Shown: positions 36,262 to 48,034, counted from the first letter of the stretch. The stretch is DNA of 64,000 nucleotides from Petrolisthes cinctipes (GCA_033782935.1 JAWQEG010001241.1:1-64000), one strand, 5' to 3'. The notes: generated from the letters alone by a model not told the origin. Numbers and translations are program-made.

Positions 36262-36427
36262 TTAAGGGAGTAATACACTTTGGTTCTGTACATTCGAGTG
36301 ACTAGATTCCACCAAACTATTCCAGCACACAAAATTAGATTAACAAAAATAATGGCGACCTGTTGATTGGAATAGTTTGGAGGAATCATTTGCTACAGGT
36401 TTGCCAATACTGTGATACCCCCTTTAA
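36262..36427 (+). mobile_element. TTAA hairpin element, train copy 1
   Basis: TTAAGGGAGTAATACACTTT at the left, CCCCCTTTAA at the right. Inner arms are GATTCCACCAAACTATTCCA and TAGTTTGGAGGAATC. Confidence 0.85.
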
Positions 36428-36602
36428 GAAGCCTGTAGTGTTGCTGTTGCAGAATAATATTATTGGAGGTTACCCATTCCTCCAAACTATGCTATAAAAC
36501 ACGTTGCTTCAGTATAGCTTATTGGTGATTCGTTTCCTGGCATAGTTTGGAGGAATCACCTTATAACTTCGAATTTGCCGACTACATCACAGGTTCCATT
36601 AC
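36424..36602 (+). mobile_element. TTAA hairpin element (second subfamily), train copy 2
   Basis: It shares TTAA with its left neighbour. CATTCCTCCAAACTATGC and TGGCATAGTTTGGAGGAATC are inverted. The right end is GACTACATCACAGGTTCC. Confidence 0.8.
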
Positions 36603-36628
36603 AGCTATTGTTCTATTCTTTATATGTA

Positions 36629-36840
36629 CAGTCGGCCTCAAGAATTCGTATACACCCCTGTGACATCAAGGGTTCGAAACAACTAGAATATTTAGTTCAT
36701 TTAACTTTCCAACGCCAAATTTTTCTAGTAATGTTATTTAGCTAAAACCTGAATCAGTCAGCAGAACAATTCCTACATTATGTGCAGAATAAAAACTCCA
36801 CTTAATCAACGCTCTGTTTACGAATTCCTGAGGCCGACTG
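36629..36840. mobile_element. TA-flanked mariner-like MITE, train copy 1
   Basis: CAGTCGGCCTCAAGAATTCG at the left and CGAATTCCTGAGGCCGACTG at the right, TA outside both. 212 bp. Confidence 0.9.
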
Positions 36841-36842
36841 TA

Positions 36843-36981
36843 CAATTACGGACACATGAAACAGACACACTTCAAGCATAGAATAGGACTCGTCGCCTCT
36901 ACACACGACGTCTCAATCTTACCATATATTCAATGAGGGACCCCTTGTGAAGTATGTCTCTGTTTCATATGTCCGTAATTG
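36843..36981. mobile_element. TA-flanked mariner-like MITE, train copy 2
   Basis: CAATTACGGACACATGAAAC at the left and GTTTCATATGTCCGTAATTG at the right. TIRs are about 35 bp and the element is 139 bp. It shares TA with both neighbours. A split relative lies at 57671-59950. Confidence 0.9.
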
Positions 36982-36983
36982 TA

Positions 36984-37146
36984 CAGTCATGAGCCATAAC
37001 ATGTATCCAGGTCTTACTGAAGCTTCGAATCATCTGACACACCAGTGAATCAATTAAAAGCCTTACTCTGTCATAGGCTGGAGATCGTTTCATATTCCTT
37101 CCAGCTATTGAAAGCAGAACTGGATTCCTATAATTGCTGGTGACTG
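36984..37146. mobile_element. TA-flanked mariner-like MITE, train copy 3
   Basis: CAGTCATGAGCCATAAC at the left and an imperfect inverse at the right (ATTGCTGGTGACTG). It is related to the copies at 53889-54026 and 60121-60306. Confidence 0.82.
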
Positions 37147-37355
37147 TACATACTTATGATCAGTCAAATAATATATTGAAATACCAACAACAACAAAAAA
37201 GATTAATAATAACAACAACTTATTATTATTTATCTTTTTCATAGATAGCCAGGAAATGTAAGTACAGTGAGCGAAATTAGTATTGTATAGGTGGTACTCT
37301 TTTAATATTCTATGTATACTATAAACCCCCCTATGCTATACCCAAAATCTATGTA

Positions 37356-37593
37356 CACTCGTGATACATAATTTCTGACCAGGGAATATTAGACCAAGTC
37401 GTGGCTAGACGCAGGCCATACTCTTCATACATTTATTAAAGTATAGATCTGGAACTGCAGAATTTTGCCTTATATCTTGATCATTAATGAAAGTAGTCAC
37501 TAATATATTTTTACATATGAAATTCAGGTATTAATGGAAGAGGACGTGGAGCTCGTAAACCTCCTGGTCAGAAATTATGTATGACGAATGGAC
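37356..37593. mobile_element. TA-flanked mariner-like MITE
   Basis: ATACATAATTTCTGACCAGG near the left end is perfectly inverted near the right end. TA lies outside both ends. 238 bp. Confidence 0.8.
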
Positions 37594-37699
37594 TGTATAA
37601 TAATAGTGTTATGTCATATTTCGTATAACCTGTATGTTCTGTTTTGTAGAGGATTTGGTCATGATAATATGCGTCAGTCAGCTTTGGTGGCTATAATGA

Positions 37700-38130
37700 T
37701 GGTTGCCAATATTTATATGTATATGTTAATAATAATGTGTAATATTATTATGCTTGTTATTATGTAAATGTATATGTGTCAATCAATTATGGTGGCTATA
37801 ATGATGGTTACTTATATCTATATGTATATGCTAATAATTATCATGTCAATATGTTTGCTAATATGTAAGTATATATGCATTAGTCAGGTATGTAAGTGTA
37901 TATGAGTATGTAAGTTTATATAGGTCAGTCAGGTATGTAAGTTTATATGGGTATGTAAGTGTGTAGGTCAGTTAGGTATGTAAGTGTATATGGGTATGTA
38001 AGTTTATAATTATGGGTATGTAAGTTTATATAGGTCAGTCAGATATGTAAGTATATGTGTATGTAAGTGTATATAGGTCAGTCAGATATGTAAGTTAATA
38101 TGATGGCTACATAATGCCTAGTAATATAGA
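37700..38130 (+). repeat. AT-rich minisatellite (TATGTAAGTGTATATGGG)
   Basis: Irregular units of TATGTAAGTTTATATAGGTC and AGTCAG variants, about ten from 37865 on. 37690-37860 contains two more loosely related copies (GGTGGCTATAATGATGGTT). Confidence 0.8.
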
Positions 38131-38309
38131 TAAATGTAAGTTAATAATATAATCTGCATCAATAAGATCTTTGTTGTTGCTGTTGTTGGTGTTGATGAGG
38201 CAATTACTCTCATTTCAAAACTAGTGTGTTGGGACCCATCTCAGTACGGTATATCCCAAGTGGTTACTATATGTTCTCACGGGATAAAAGAATCAGGGCA
38301 AGTATGGTA

Positions 38310-38570
38310 GTAATAATGAACATGAACTTTTGCGTGAGCGTGTACACATAACGTTTCAGGTGCACACGCAAGTTTGATGTGAGTGTACAAAGCGTTCCAC
38401 TACACACGAACTTTTGGGTGAGAGTGTACATAGCGTTTCGGTGCACATGAACTTTTCGGTGAGAGTGTACATAGCGTTCTACCACACACGAACTTTTGGG
38501 TGAAAATGTGCATAGCGTTCCGGCGCACACCAACATTTGCGTGAGGGTGTACATAGCGTTCCAGTGCAAT
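38310..38570 (+). repeat. Minisatellite, unit about 43-46 bp
   Basis: Six units built on GAACTTTTGGGTGAGAGTGT then ACATAGCGTTCCGGTGCACA. The minus-strand frame of 140 codons here is a by-product. Confidence 0.85.
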
Positions 38571-38618
38571 TCTGTTTTTTGTATAAATATATATATTTTT
38601 TTCACTGCTGGAGAGGAA

Positions 38619-38694
38619 ACAGGAAACGCTTTCGTGTTTCCTGGAGAGATAAGGGAAGGATCTCCATTAAAACAGAAATTCCTTATCACACAAG
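38619..38694 (+). CDS. Candidate internal exon, unrecognised
   Basis: A T-rich stretch (about 38575-38602) leads to GAAACAG. The open frame GNAFVFPGEIREGS then PLKQKFLITQ runs to CACAAG, where GTGAGTGT begins at 38695, a strong donor. The frame is not repetitive. The acceptor is ambiguous (GGAG at about 38611 or ACAG at 38618). No partner exon in compatible phase was found, so this is tentative. Confidence 0.25.
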
Positions 38695-39345
38695 GTGAGT
38701 GTACTGTACCGCGTGTGTTTTTAAGATGATGTGTAGTCTATTTATGTGATCCTATATATTTTGAAAAATCGGGTGTAATTTTATGATCTTGTGTATTTTT
38801 ATGATTCCGTGAATTTTTACGGTCTAGACTCTAGTGTATTTTTTATTTTTATATAATAAGGTGAGTGTATTGTTGCTGTGTAGTTTTTGGTTCGTGTGTA
38901 GAGTATGTATAATTGTCTTTTCGTATTTGTTTTTCATCGAGTCCGTTTATTGAAACACCTAATAATAAATTTACTTGATATCAGCAGGTAGGTATTATGT
39001 ACAGTATAAATTCAATGGAAATCCTTCGTGCTAAATATAGGTTTAATAAGTGACGTAACATGATTTGAAGAGTGAAGCACTAACCTACTGGCTTTCTATT
39101 AGCAAGTTACACATTATAACGCATAAATTTTAACTTAATAAGGATACAGAATTGATTGAGGTGTATTTATGTTTGCGACTGTACAAGAGGTATAAACTAG
39201 ATTCTTATCGTAAAACGAAGAAATTAATACTTGTATCCAACACCTCGCTTTCCTCACATAATTCCCATGAACACCACAAAATGTTTTCCCAGGCTTCTGT
39301 CGTTCATTTCCATATTGACAAACTGACTTACTGGGCCTATGTTAA

Positions 39346-39516
39346 TTAAAGAGGTAATATATTATAGTGCTGGCAAATATGGAAAAACTGATTCCTCCAA
39401 AGTAATACAAGTAAAAGGCGAACATTAGTTTTGTTTATCTGGTCCTCTTTCCTGGCATACTTCCGAGGAATCAAGGCACTCTAATGTCCTGTAACAAAAG
39501 TATACTGTCCCCTTAT
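39346..39516 (-). mobile_element. TTAA hairpin element, inverted, train copy 1
   Basis: The right end reads AACAAAAGTATACTGTCCCC then TTAT. CTGGTCCTCTTTCCTGGCAT then ACTTCCGAGGAATC is the inner arm. Confidence 0.82.
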
Positions 39517-39679
39517 GGAAGTAATATAATGTTGGCACATATGGAACAACTAAATCCTCCAAACAACCTCAAGAACCAGGGAAACTTATTTTTTTTTTTT
39601 TTTTTTTTTTTTCAGTATCTTTGGACAGTTTGAAGGAATCGGTAGCCTCCAATGTACCAAAAGTATACTATCCCCATAA
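39513..39679 (-). mobile_element. TTAA hairpin element, inverted, train copy 2, with poly-T
   Basis: It continues directly from its neighbour. A poly-T of about 23 bases sits in the middle. The right end is GTACCAAAAGTATACTATCC then CCATAA. Confidence 0.75.
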
Positions 39680-39714
39680 ATGACTAGTGTTAAATATTAT
39701 GTTAGTGTCATTAT

Positions 39715-40480
39715 TGAAGACCTGCTGTACCGGGAAAATAAAGTTTGTTCTAGAGGTTGAAGCAAGATCATTTGGAGGAGTGACAAGTGACGTGCGTGAT
39801 AATCAACAAGAGATCGGATATACAAAATTATGTAAAATGACCAAACAATGGTAATACTGACGCCTCGTGGAAATAATGTAATGGAGTGGAGGAGTTGAAG
39901 TCTAGCTCGGAACCTGTCTCATAGCTGGGAAACATAGACAGAGGAGTTACTGAATGAAGACATGGGATTCCTAAATAAGTGTAACCCTGGACAACATCAA
40001 TTAATTAAATTTAAGGTTATTGCCAAACAAGGTTAAAGTCTTACATGTAATTCTGGTTGAGGGAGAGCGTGCAAGAAGCTTAGTTTGGGTAATGTTTTTA
40101 ATGACTCCACAAGATGTGACGGCATCAGTAAATTTACAAGGTAGACGTTGTAGGGTGATGGGACTGTGAGTGCTGATGCAAATATAATTGGCATAACTGA
40201 GGATGAGGGATGAGGGTGGGGAATGGCCGATGAGACGAAATCTGTGCATGAGAATATTGAAGAGAAATGGACTAAGTACCCCACCTTGTTGTGTACCAAG
40301 GATAAATGGTATATACGTCACTTACAACTCCACTTAATAAAACCCGAGAGTGGCTATCAGAGAGTTAGCTTTTAATCCATCTAAAGTCTAAACAATAGTC
40401 CTTGAGACTCCTAATGAATTACGTCACGGTTCGCCACATCAAAGGTTGCTTAAGATCAATGAAAGCTGTGCACGAGGAGG
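39715..40480 (-). pseudogene. Degraded non-LTR retrotransposon reverse transcriptase
   Basis: Read from high to low coordinate, pieces of an RT domain appear in order, in shifting frames. A motif-A-like FIDLK comes first (about 40455). The conserved block QQGGVLSPFLFNILM follows (40295-40250), then a YADD-box relic, YANY, with the catalytic aspartates lost (about 40190). The thumb-side YTYLG block is at about 39985, and a piece resembling IRSLVDY at about 39830. It has stops and frameshifts and is inactive. The wording of the blocks resembles Jockey/I-type elements of crustaceans; the clade is not certain. Confidence 0.72.
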
Positions 40481-40678
40481 ATTTAAGGTGAGAGCAAAGG
40501 TCGGCTAAATAAAAAAAAATATATATATTTAAGAAAGGCCTCCCTGTACGTGTTTACAATTCGGTCATAGAAAACTATAGACATTTTATAGGGGTAACAA
40601 TATCTATAATCTTTGCGTGATACACTCCCTCGTGATCATTCAGCCTGGTGCCCGGAAATCAGGACTGTTTGCAGTAAC

Positions 40679-40805
40679 TAAGGAAAAAAAAATACAATAT
40701 ACATATGACATTCTAGGGGGAAGAACAGAACTATAATATGCATAAGACTTTTTAGGGGGAAGAACATAACTATAATATGCATGTAACTTTTATAGAGGAA
40801 AATGA
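40679..40805 (+). repeat. Short minisatellite, unit about 47 bp
   Basis: Two and a half units containing TAGGGGGAAGAACA and ACTATAATATGCAT. Confidence 0.75.
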
Positions 40806-41064
40806 AATATATGTATACAGTGAACACTAATAGTAGTTTCGTGATGTTTGGTGAAAACATAAGACAGCAGCTGAATATCTGATATATTCCATGAGGATTT
40901 CATATTGTTTCACGAGTATATAATATACATAACAGAGATAATGGCAAGAATGTTAGTATGCGTGTGTGTGTGTTTCAATAATAATTTTGTGTGCATGAGT
41001 ATTGTTTCAGGTGTGTGTGTGTGTGTGTGTGTGAAGAGACAATAATTGCTATAATCTGACACAC

Positions 41065-41288
41065 TCTAGATAAGGCCCTCGTAAGGGAATATTGCCTGTA
41101 GTGATGTGGGAGATACACTAAGGGTTTTGGCGCTCCTTTGGCCCCAGTCACTAGTATTCTATTCTTCAACTGTCCTTCTTTTCTTTCTATTTCCTTCCTG
41201 CTTGCTGTGTTACCTCTCTATCACCTTCTGCCGCTATATGACCTCGGTGTTGCGGTGCCTAATATCAATCAAGCAATCTAGATAAGGC
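41065..41288 (+). mobile_element. 5'-truncated LINE-like insertion with 12-bp target duplication
   Basis: TCTAGATAAGGC occurs at 41065-41076 and again at 41277-41288. The 200 bp between ends in AATATCAATCAAGCAA, a tail resembling the (ATCA)-type 3' end of some non-LTR elements. No coding part is present, as expected for a 5' truncation. Confidence 0.72.
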
Positions 41289-41333
41289 TGACAAAAACTC
41301 GACTACATTAGACAAACATTGATTATTTACTGA

Positions 41334-42480
41334 CACACTCATTCTACTGCTGACTCATTCATTCATTTCACTGCTGACACATTCATTCATTCATTCCACT
41401 GCTGACTCATTCATTCATTTCACTGCTGACACATTCATTCATTTATTCCACTGCTGACACATTCATTCATTCCACTGCTGACACATTCATTCATTCATTC
41501 CACAGCTGACACATTCATTCCACTGCTGACACATTCATTCCACTGCTGGCACTTTCATTCCTTCCACTGCTGACACATTCATTCCACTGCTGACACATTC
41601 ATTCCACTGCTGGCACTTTCATTCCTTCCACTGCTGACACATTCATTCCACTGCTGACACATTCATTCATTCCACTGCTGACACATTCATGCATTCCACT
41701 GCTGACACATTCATTCATTCCACTGCTGACACATTCATTCCACTGCTGACACATTCATTTCACTGCTGACACATTCATTCATTCCACTGCTGACACATTC
41801 ATTCCACTGCTGACACATTCATTCATTCCACTGCTGACACATTCATTCATTCCACTGCTGACACATTCATTCATTCATTCCACTGCTGACACATTCATTC
41901 ATTCATTCCACTGCTGACACATTCATTCATTCCACTGCTGACACATTCATTCATTCCACTGCTGACACATTCATTCATTCCACTGCTGACACATTCATTC
42001 ATTCATTCCACTGCTGACACATTCATTCATTCATTCCACTGCTGACACATTCATTCATTTAACTGCTGACACATTCATTCATTCCACTGCTGACACATTC
42101 ATTCATTCCACTGCTGACACATTCATTCCACTGCTGACACATTCATTCATTCCACTGCTGACACATTCCTTCCTTCCACTGCTGACACATTCATTCCACT
42201 GCTGAAACATTCATTCATTTCACTGCTGACACATTCATTCATTCCACTGCTGACACTTTCATTCATTCCACTGCTGACACATTCATTCCTCTGCTGACAC
42301 ATTAATTTATCAACTGACACATTCATTCCTCTGCTGACTCATTCATTCATTCCACTGCTGACACATTCATTCCTCTGCTAACACTTTTATTCCTCTGCTG
42401 ACACATTAATTTCTCTGCTGACACATTCCTTCCTTCCACTGCTGACACATTCATTCATTCCACTACTGACAAACTAATAC
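41334..42480 (+). repeat. Large minisatellite with embedded CATT microsatellite
   Basis: About 48 units of CCACTGCTGACACATTCATT with zero, one or two extra CATT. This gives periods of 20, 24 and 28. It decays at the 3' end (CTCTGCTGACACATTAATTT). Confidence 0.95.
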
Positions 42481-42499
42481 CACTGCTGACACTTCCAAT

Positions 42500-42501
<2 letters not shown>

Positions 42502-42551
<50 letters not shown>
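42502..42551 (+). repeat. (CT)n array
   Basis: Pure (CT)25 at the start of the pyrimidine tract. Confidence 0.95.
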
Positions 42552-42553
<2 letters not shown>

Positions 42554-44110
42554 CCCTTCCTTCCTTTCTCTCCATTCTCTCCGTCATCATTCTTTATCTC
42601 CACTTACTTCCACTCTCACCAACCTTTCCTCTCCACTCCTTTTTATTTCCCTCACTTCCTTTGTTATCCTCAATATCTTTCCTTCCCCTCCTCTCTCTTC
42701 TTTTCTCTTCCTTCCCCTCCTTTCTCTTTTTTTCCTTTCTTTTCCGAGCCTCTCTTCTTAATCTTCCCTTCTTTTCTCCATTCATTCCTCCATTTTATCC
42801 CCGTCTCCTTCTCTCCCTTCTTCATCTTCCAACCCTTTCTTCATCCTCTACGACTTTTTTCTTCTCCTTCATCCTTTCCTTCCTTTCTTTAATCCTTTTC
42901 CACCAAACACCTCCATTCCCTTCTCTTCCTTTTCCTTCCCTCCCCTTCCTTTCCCACTTTCTTCCTCCTCCCTCATCCTTCCTTTCCCTTCCCTTCTCTT
43001 CCCTTTCTTTTCCTTCTCTTCCCTTCCTTCGTCCTCTCCTTTCCCACTTTCTCCCTCCTCCTACCCTTCCCTTCTCTTCCCTTTCCTTCTCTTCCCTTCC
43101 TTTCCCTTTCCTTCTCTTCCCTTCCTTCGTCATCTCCTCTCCCACTTTCTCCCTCCTCCTTCCCTTCCTTTCCTTCTCTTCCCTTCCTTCGTCCTCTCCT
43201 TTCCCACTTTCTCCCTCCTCCTGCCCTTCCCTTCCCTTCCTTTCCCTTTCCTTCTCTTCCCTTCCTTTGTCTTCTCCTTTCCCACTTTCTCCCTCCTCCT
43301 ACCCTTCCCTTCTCTTCCCTTTCCTTCTCTTCCCTTCCTTCCTTTCTCTATCCTTCTCTTCCCTTCCTTCGTCCTCTCCTTTCCCACTTTCCCCCTCCTT
43401 CCCTTCCTTTCCCTTTCCTTCTCTTCCCTTCCTTCGTCCTCTCTTCTCCCACTTTCTCCCTCCTCCCTTCCTTTCCCTTTCCTTTACTTCCCTCCTCCTT
43501 CCCTTCCTTTCCCTTTCCTTCTCTTCCCTTCCCTCCCCTTCTCTTCCCTTCCTTCGTCCTCTCCTTTCCCACTTTATCCCTCCTCCTTCCCTTCCCTTTC
43601 CTTTTCTTTTCTTCCCTTCCTTCATCTTCTCCTTTCCCACTTATTCCCTCCTCCCCTTCCCTTCCTTTCCCTTCTCTTCTCTTCCCTTTCTTCGTCCTCT
43701 CCTGTCCCACTTTCTCCCTCCTCCATCATCCTTCCCTTCCCTTCCCTTCCCTCGTCCTCTCCTCCCACGCTTCACCTTGCCTCTTCCCTTCCCCTCACAT
43801 CCCTTCAAACACCTCACTGGGTGGCCATTTTGATCACACAACTCTTCCCCTTCCCACCATCCCTTCCCCCTTTCATCTTTTAATTTCCCCTCATTTCCTT
43901 CCATTCCCTCAGTAACCATGCCTTCCCCTTCCCTCCTCCATCATTTACTCCATCATATCCCTTCCCCTCTACGTCTCATCTCCCTGGTACCTTCCTTTCT
44001 CCTTCTCCTATATATCCTCACCCTCACCTGTCCCACCACGAGGCAGCCATCTTTACCCTCGCCTTCCCTCCCTCCCTCCCTCTCTCCCTCTCTCCCTCTT
44101 CATCCCTCGC
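42552..44110 (+). repeat. Polypyrimidine tract with minisatellite structure
   Basis: This is almost only C and T on the plus strand for about 1.2 kb, and strongly skewed for 0.3 kb more. About 43,000-43,760 is a diverged tandem array of units near 90 bp containing CCTTCGTCCTCTCCTTTCCC and ACTTTCTCCCTCCTCC. The 390-codon plus frame is Ser/Leu/Phe/Pro composition only. Confidence 0.9.
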
Positions 44111-44149
44111 CAGCTGGCTCGCATGCCCTTGTTGCCCCCTCCTCTTATG

Positions 44150-44225
44150 ACGGGAAAGGGCTGCGGGGCGGGGCGGGGCGGGGCGTTGAGGGGTAGCTAC
44201 ATGGGCGGGGCGGTGGAAGGTATAT
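44150..44225 (+). promoter_or_regulatory. Cluster of GC boxes
   Basis: Four overlapping GGGGCGGGGC motifs (44165-44185) and another at 44204-44213, next to TTATGACG. This is a typical Sp1-type promoter composition, but no gene start could be tied to it. Confidence 0.4.
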
Positions 44226-44329
44226 GCTTGCCTGCAGCGTCATAACCTTTCCATATTTTTACTCCCTGACTAAGAGAAACGGAGAGGAAGCAACTCAACC
44301 AATCCGTTCCACACCACCCACTTCATCTT

Positions 44330-44894
<565 letters not shown>

Positions 44895-45150
44895 TTCATC
44901 ACAAGACCGGAACTGTGATGCTCATGTGTTTGTAAATCTTTCTCTTCACTGTGTTTCTCTTTTATGTTTCTTCTTGACACTTCACATTTTCTCCCTCACA
45001 CTTTCATGTCTACAATTGTAATATATTTTGTTCATGTGTCTACTCATTTTATACTCACTTTTGAAGTCTGGTCAAATTGCACATATTTGCTTGCTGGCAT
45101 TGCAACAAGACTAGAACATCATTTCGTCATATTATTTTAGACTTGTCCTA

Positions 45151-45240
45151 ACAGATGAATGGGAAACACTGCCTCAGTCGCTGTTCGTAAACAATGGATG
45201 ACAGTAAAACCCTTGATTGGTATATGAAGGTGATTAGCCT
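45151..45240 (+). repeat. Dispersed 90-bp repeat, copy 1
   Basis: GATGAATGGGAAACACTGCC and TGATTGGTATATGAAGGTGA match copies at about 61261-61360 and 62418-62510. Identity unknown; possibly a SINE-like or retroelement tail. Confidence 0.6.
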
Positions 45241-45502
45241 AACCATAATATAACACAGAAATAAGCAGACTATTAGATCAACATATTGTTATAGAAACAT
45301 ACACACACACACATACAGTGAACAAAATACACTTACACACACACATTCAGAAAAAGTAGCCTTCACACATGACAATAGGAAAACCTCAGCACCCAGACAC
45401 TTGCAAGGAGTAATAATGCCACATGGGTTGGATGCATGAGACTCTCTGTGGGGTAAGCACATAATGCCTACACTCATGCATGCACGCTAGGTCATTCATC
45501 TG

Positions 45503-45506
<4 letters not shown>

Positions 45507-45550
<44 letters not shown>
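45507..45550 (+). repeat. (CT)n(CA)n compound microsatellite
   Basis: Short compound array. Confidence 0.9.
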
Positions 45551-45795
45551 GATTCAGAGGGGAAGAGAGACACAAAGACTACCACACGGAAACATAGTCA
45601 GACGTTTAGTCACTCCCGTGTTAGTCAACTCATAAGCACACACACGCGCACACGCGTGTGTATTCTCACTGAGATGTCGGGGCTGAGTGAGACACCTCAA
45701 TGAACAAATATCCGTGATATCAGACGACCACATGCACACCCATGACGATAGACAGATCACCCAGGCACCCGTACACAGGCCCTCTTATCAGTCTC

Positions 45796-45797
<2 letters not shown>

Positions 45798-45886
<89 letters not shown>
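45798..45886 (+). repeat. (AC)n array
   Basis: About 88 bp, uninterrupted. Confidence 0.95.
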
Positions 45887-45887
<1 letters not shown>

Positions 45888-46273
45888 ACAGTGACAACCA
45901 GACAATATATACAGGGACACATGTATGCCCAGCCAGACTACACGTACACATACAACTGCTAGGCAACACACACAGACTATATAAAGACACATGCACTGCA
46001 AGGCAACACAGACAGACTATATACAAACACACACACAGACACATGCACTGCTAGGCGACACACACAGACATGTACACGGGTATGAATGCATAGATGGCCA
46101 CGAGCAACAGTGCATGCATAGCAGACGGCCACGACGCATGCAGAAGGAAGGTCACAAGCACTGCCAGACAGACACCCCATGCAGTCACCAGCCAGCCAGC
46201 CAGCATGTCACACAAATAGCACGGGACATTATCCTAGAGTGTAGAGTGTCGGTGGCTCCTTAATGTACTGCTC

Positions 46274-46620
46274 ATGTCTGTGTTGGTGAGGGAGTGTCTG
46301 TTGTCTGTGTTGGTGAGGTGGTGTCTGTTGTCTGTGTTGGTGAGGGGGTGTCTGTTGTCTGTTGGTGAGGGAATGTCTGCTGTGTGTGTTGGTGAGGGAG
46401 TGTCTGCTGTCTGTGTTGGCGAGGGAATGTCTGATGTGTGTGTTGGTGTGGGAGTGTCTGCTGTCTGTGTTGGCGAGGGAATGTCTGCTGTGTGTGTTGG
46501 TGTGGGAATGTCTGCTGTCTGTGTTGGTGAGGGTGTCTCTGTTGGTGAGGAAATGTCTGTGTGTGTTGGTGAGGAAGTGTCTGTATTGATAAGGAGTGTG
46601 TCTGTTGTCTGTGTTGGTTG
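46274..46620 (+). repeat. 27-bp minisatellite
   Basis: About 13 units of GTGTCTGCTGTCTGTGTTGG then TGAGGGA, with single-base variants. The period is a multiple of three, so long frames stay open on both strands. Confidence 0.92.
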
Positions 46621-46639
46621 GGTAAGGGGATGTCAGACT

Positions 46640-47225
46640 TCACCATGCCATCCTCCCCTGCTCTTCCTCTTTTCTCTTTTCCTGCCTTTCCCCTCCCTTA
46701 CTACAATCAGCATTTCCCCTCTCTTAATACTTTCCTATTTCCTTCTCCACCCCCTCCCCTATTATTCTTTTCCTTCTCCTCCCTTCCGTGCCTTAATCAT
46801 ATCCTCATCCACCCATCCTCTGTTTTTATGTTACAATGTCCCTTTCCTCTCCTTCACTCTTCTGACTTCCCATGCCCCTCTCTTATAAATTACACATTCT
46901 GCCTCACTCCTTCCTTCCTCTCTTCTCCTTTGCCCTTCCTGTACCGTCCTTTCTCGATTTCCTAAGACCTTCACCCTGCTATCCTCCTTCCCTTGCTATC
47001 TTATTTCCTTCTACTATTCCCCTTCCATCTGGTATTTTCCTTCCTCCGTTCTCCTTCTCTCTTAATTCCAAGACCCTTCCCATCTCTACTCTCCCCAGTC
47101 TTTTCCCATCCCTGCCCTCCCTAGACGTTGTTATTGCTGCCCTGGCCACAACCCATCCATTGTTTGCTCCTCTACACTCGACTTCCCTGCCCCCAGTCTC
47201 TACATTCCAGCCAGCCTTCATTCTA
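46640..47225 (+). other. Pyrimidine-rich, no gene
   Basis: C/T-rich, with spurious Ser/Pro/Leu frames. Confidence 0.6.
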
Positions 47226-47499
47226 ACACGTGTTGCCTTTCTGCATATTGACATCAATTATATATGAAAATCACAGTAAAACAGATGTGCAGATTTCCTC
47301 TATATCGTTCATCATGAATACCTACATAGTCCCGCGACATTATATTTCTATCTCTACATTCACTTTAGGCAGTTATTCCTTCTCTCTGCTTCAACAATGT
47401 CAAATACTGGTCGTTGTGAATCATTGGTCTATAAGGAAGTTTTGTTCCCCACTAGTAATTCATGTTTTTAGCATGTTTTTAGTCAGCACACAAAACAGT

Positions 47500-47549
<50 letters not shown>

Positions 47550-48027
47550 CATGTACACTTGACCTTGTCCTGGCCAGCAGACCTTCCCCACTTTTGCCAC
47601 GCTAGTCAGCAAGTTAACCTTCTAAGAATATTAAACACTGATGGAACAGTAATTTCAGAAGTAGAATCGTATAGTAACTTTCTTTAACCTTTCTTAAGCA
47701 TCTGTGGGTTTGATCGACATATATTCTTTTATGTATACTTATCAAGAACGGATAATTATGTCACATTGAAGATTTTATTCTCGTAATTTCGGGGTTTTCA
47801 TTTGTATCATTTGTGTATTATAAAACTTGTCACTTTGCTATGAACTTACATGTCTCGGGGACTGACTAACCTTCATGATCCTGGTTGGAGTGAATACAGA
47901 TGTGGAGTGACGGGATGAAATGTTAGTCGCCACCTTCCTTTGAAGATGTTCGCTGTAAAATATAAGTGAATGTTATGAGTATACACATAGTTCCAAAAAA
48001 AAACTAGATAAAGAAAAAATGTAAGAA

Positions 48028-48030
<3 letters not shown>
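47226..48030. other. No gene recognised; (AC)n at about 47502-47547
   Basis: AT-rich unique sequence with no motif I recognise. Confidence 0.5.

Positions 48031-48034
<4 letters not shown>

Noticed and set aside
41334..42480. CRISPR-like regular array
   Set aside because: Units are contiguous, with no unique spacers, and the genome is eukaryotic. It is a minisatellite.
42661..43833. 390-codon Ser/Leu/Phe/Pro frame and its Lys/Glu/Gly-rich opposites
   Set aside because: Pyrimidine minisatellite; both strands are open in several frames.
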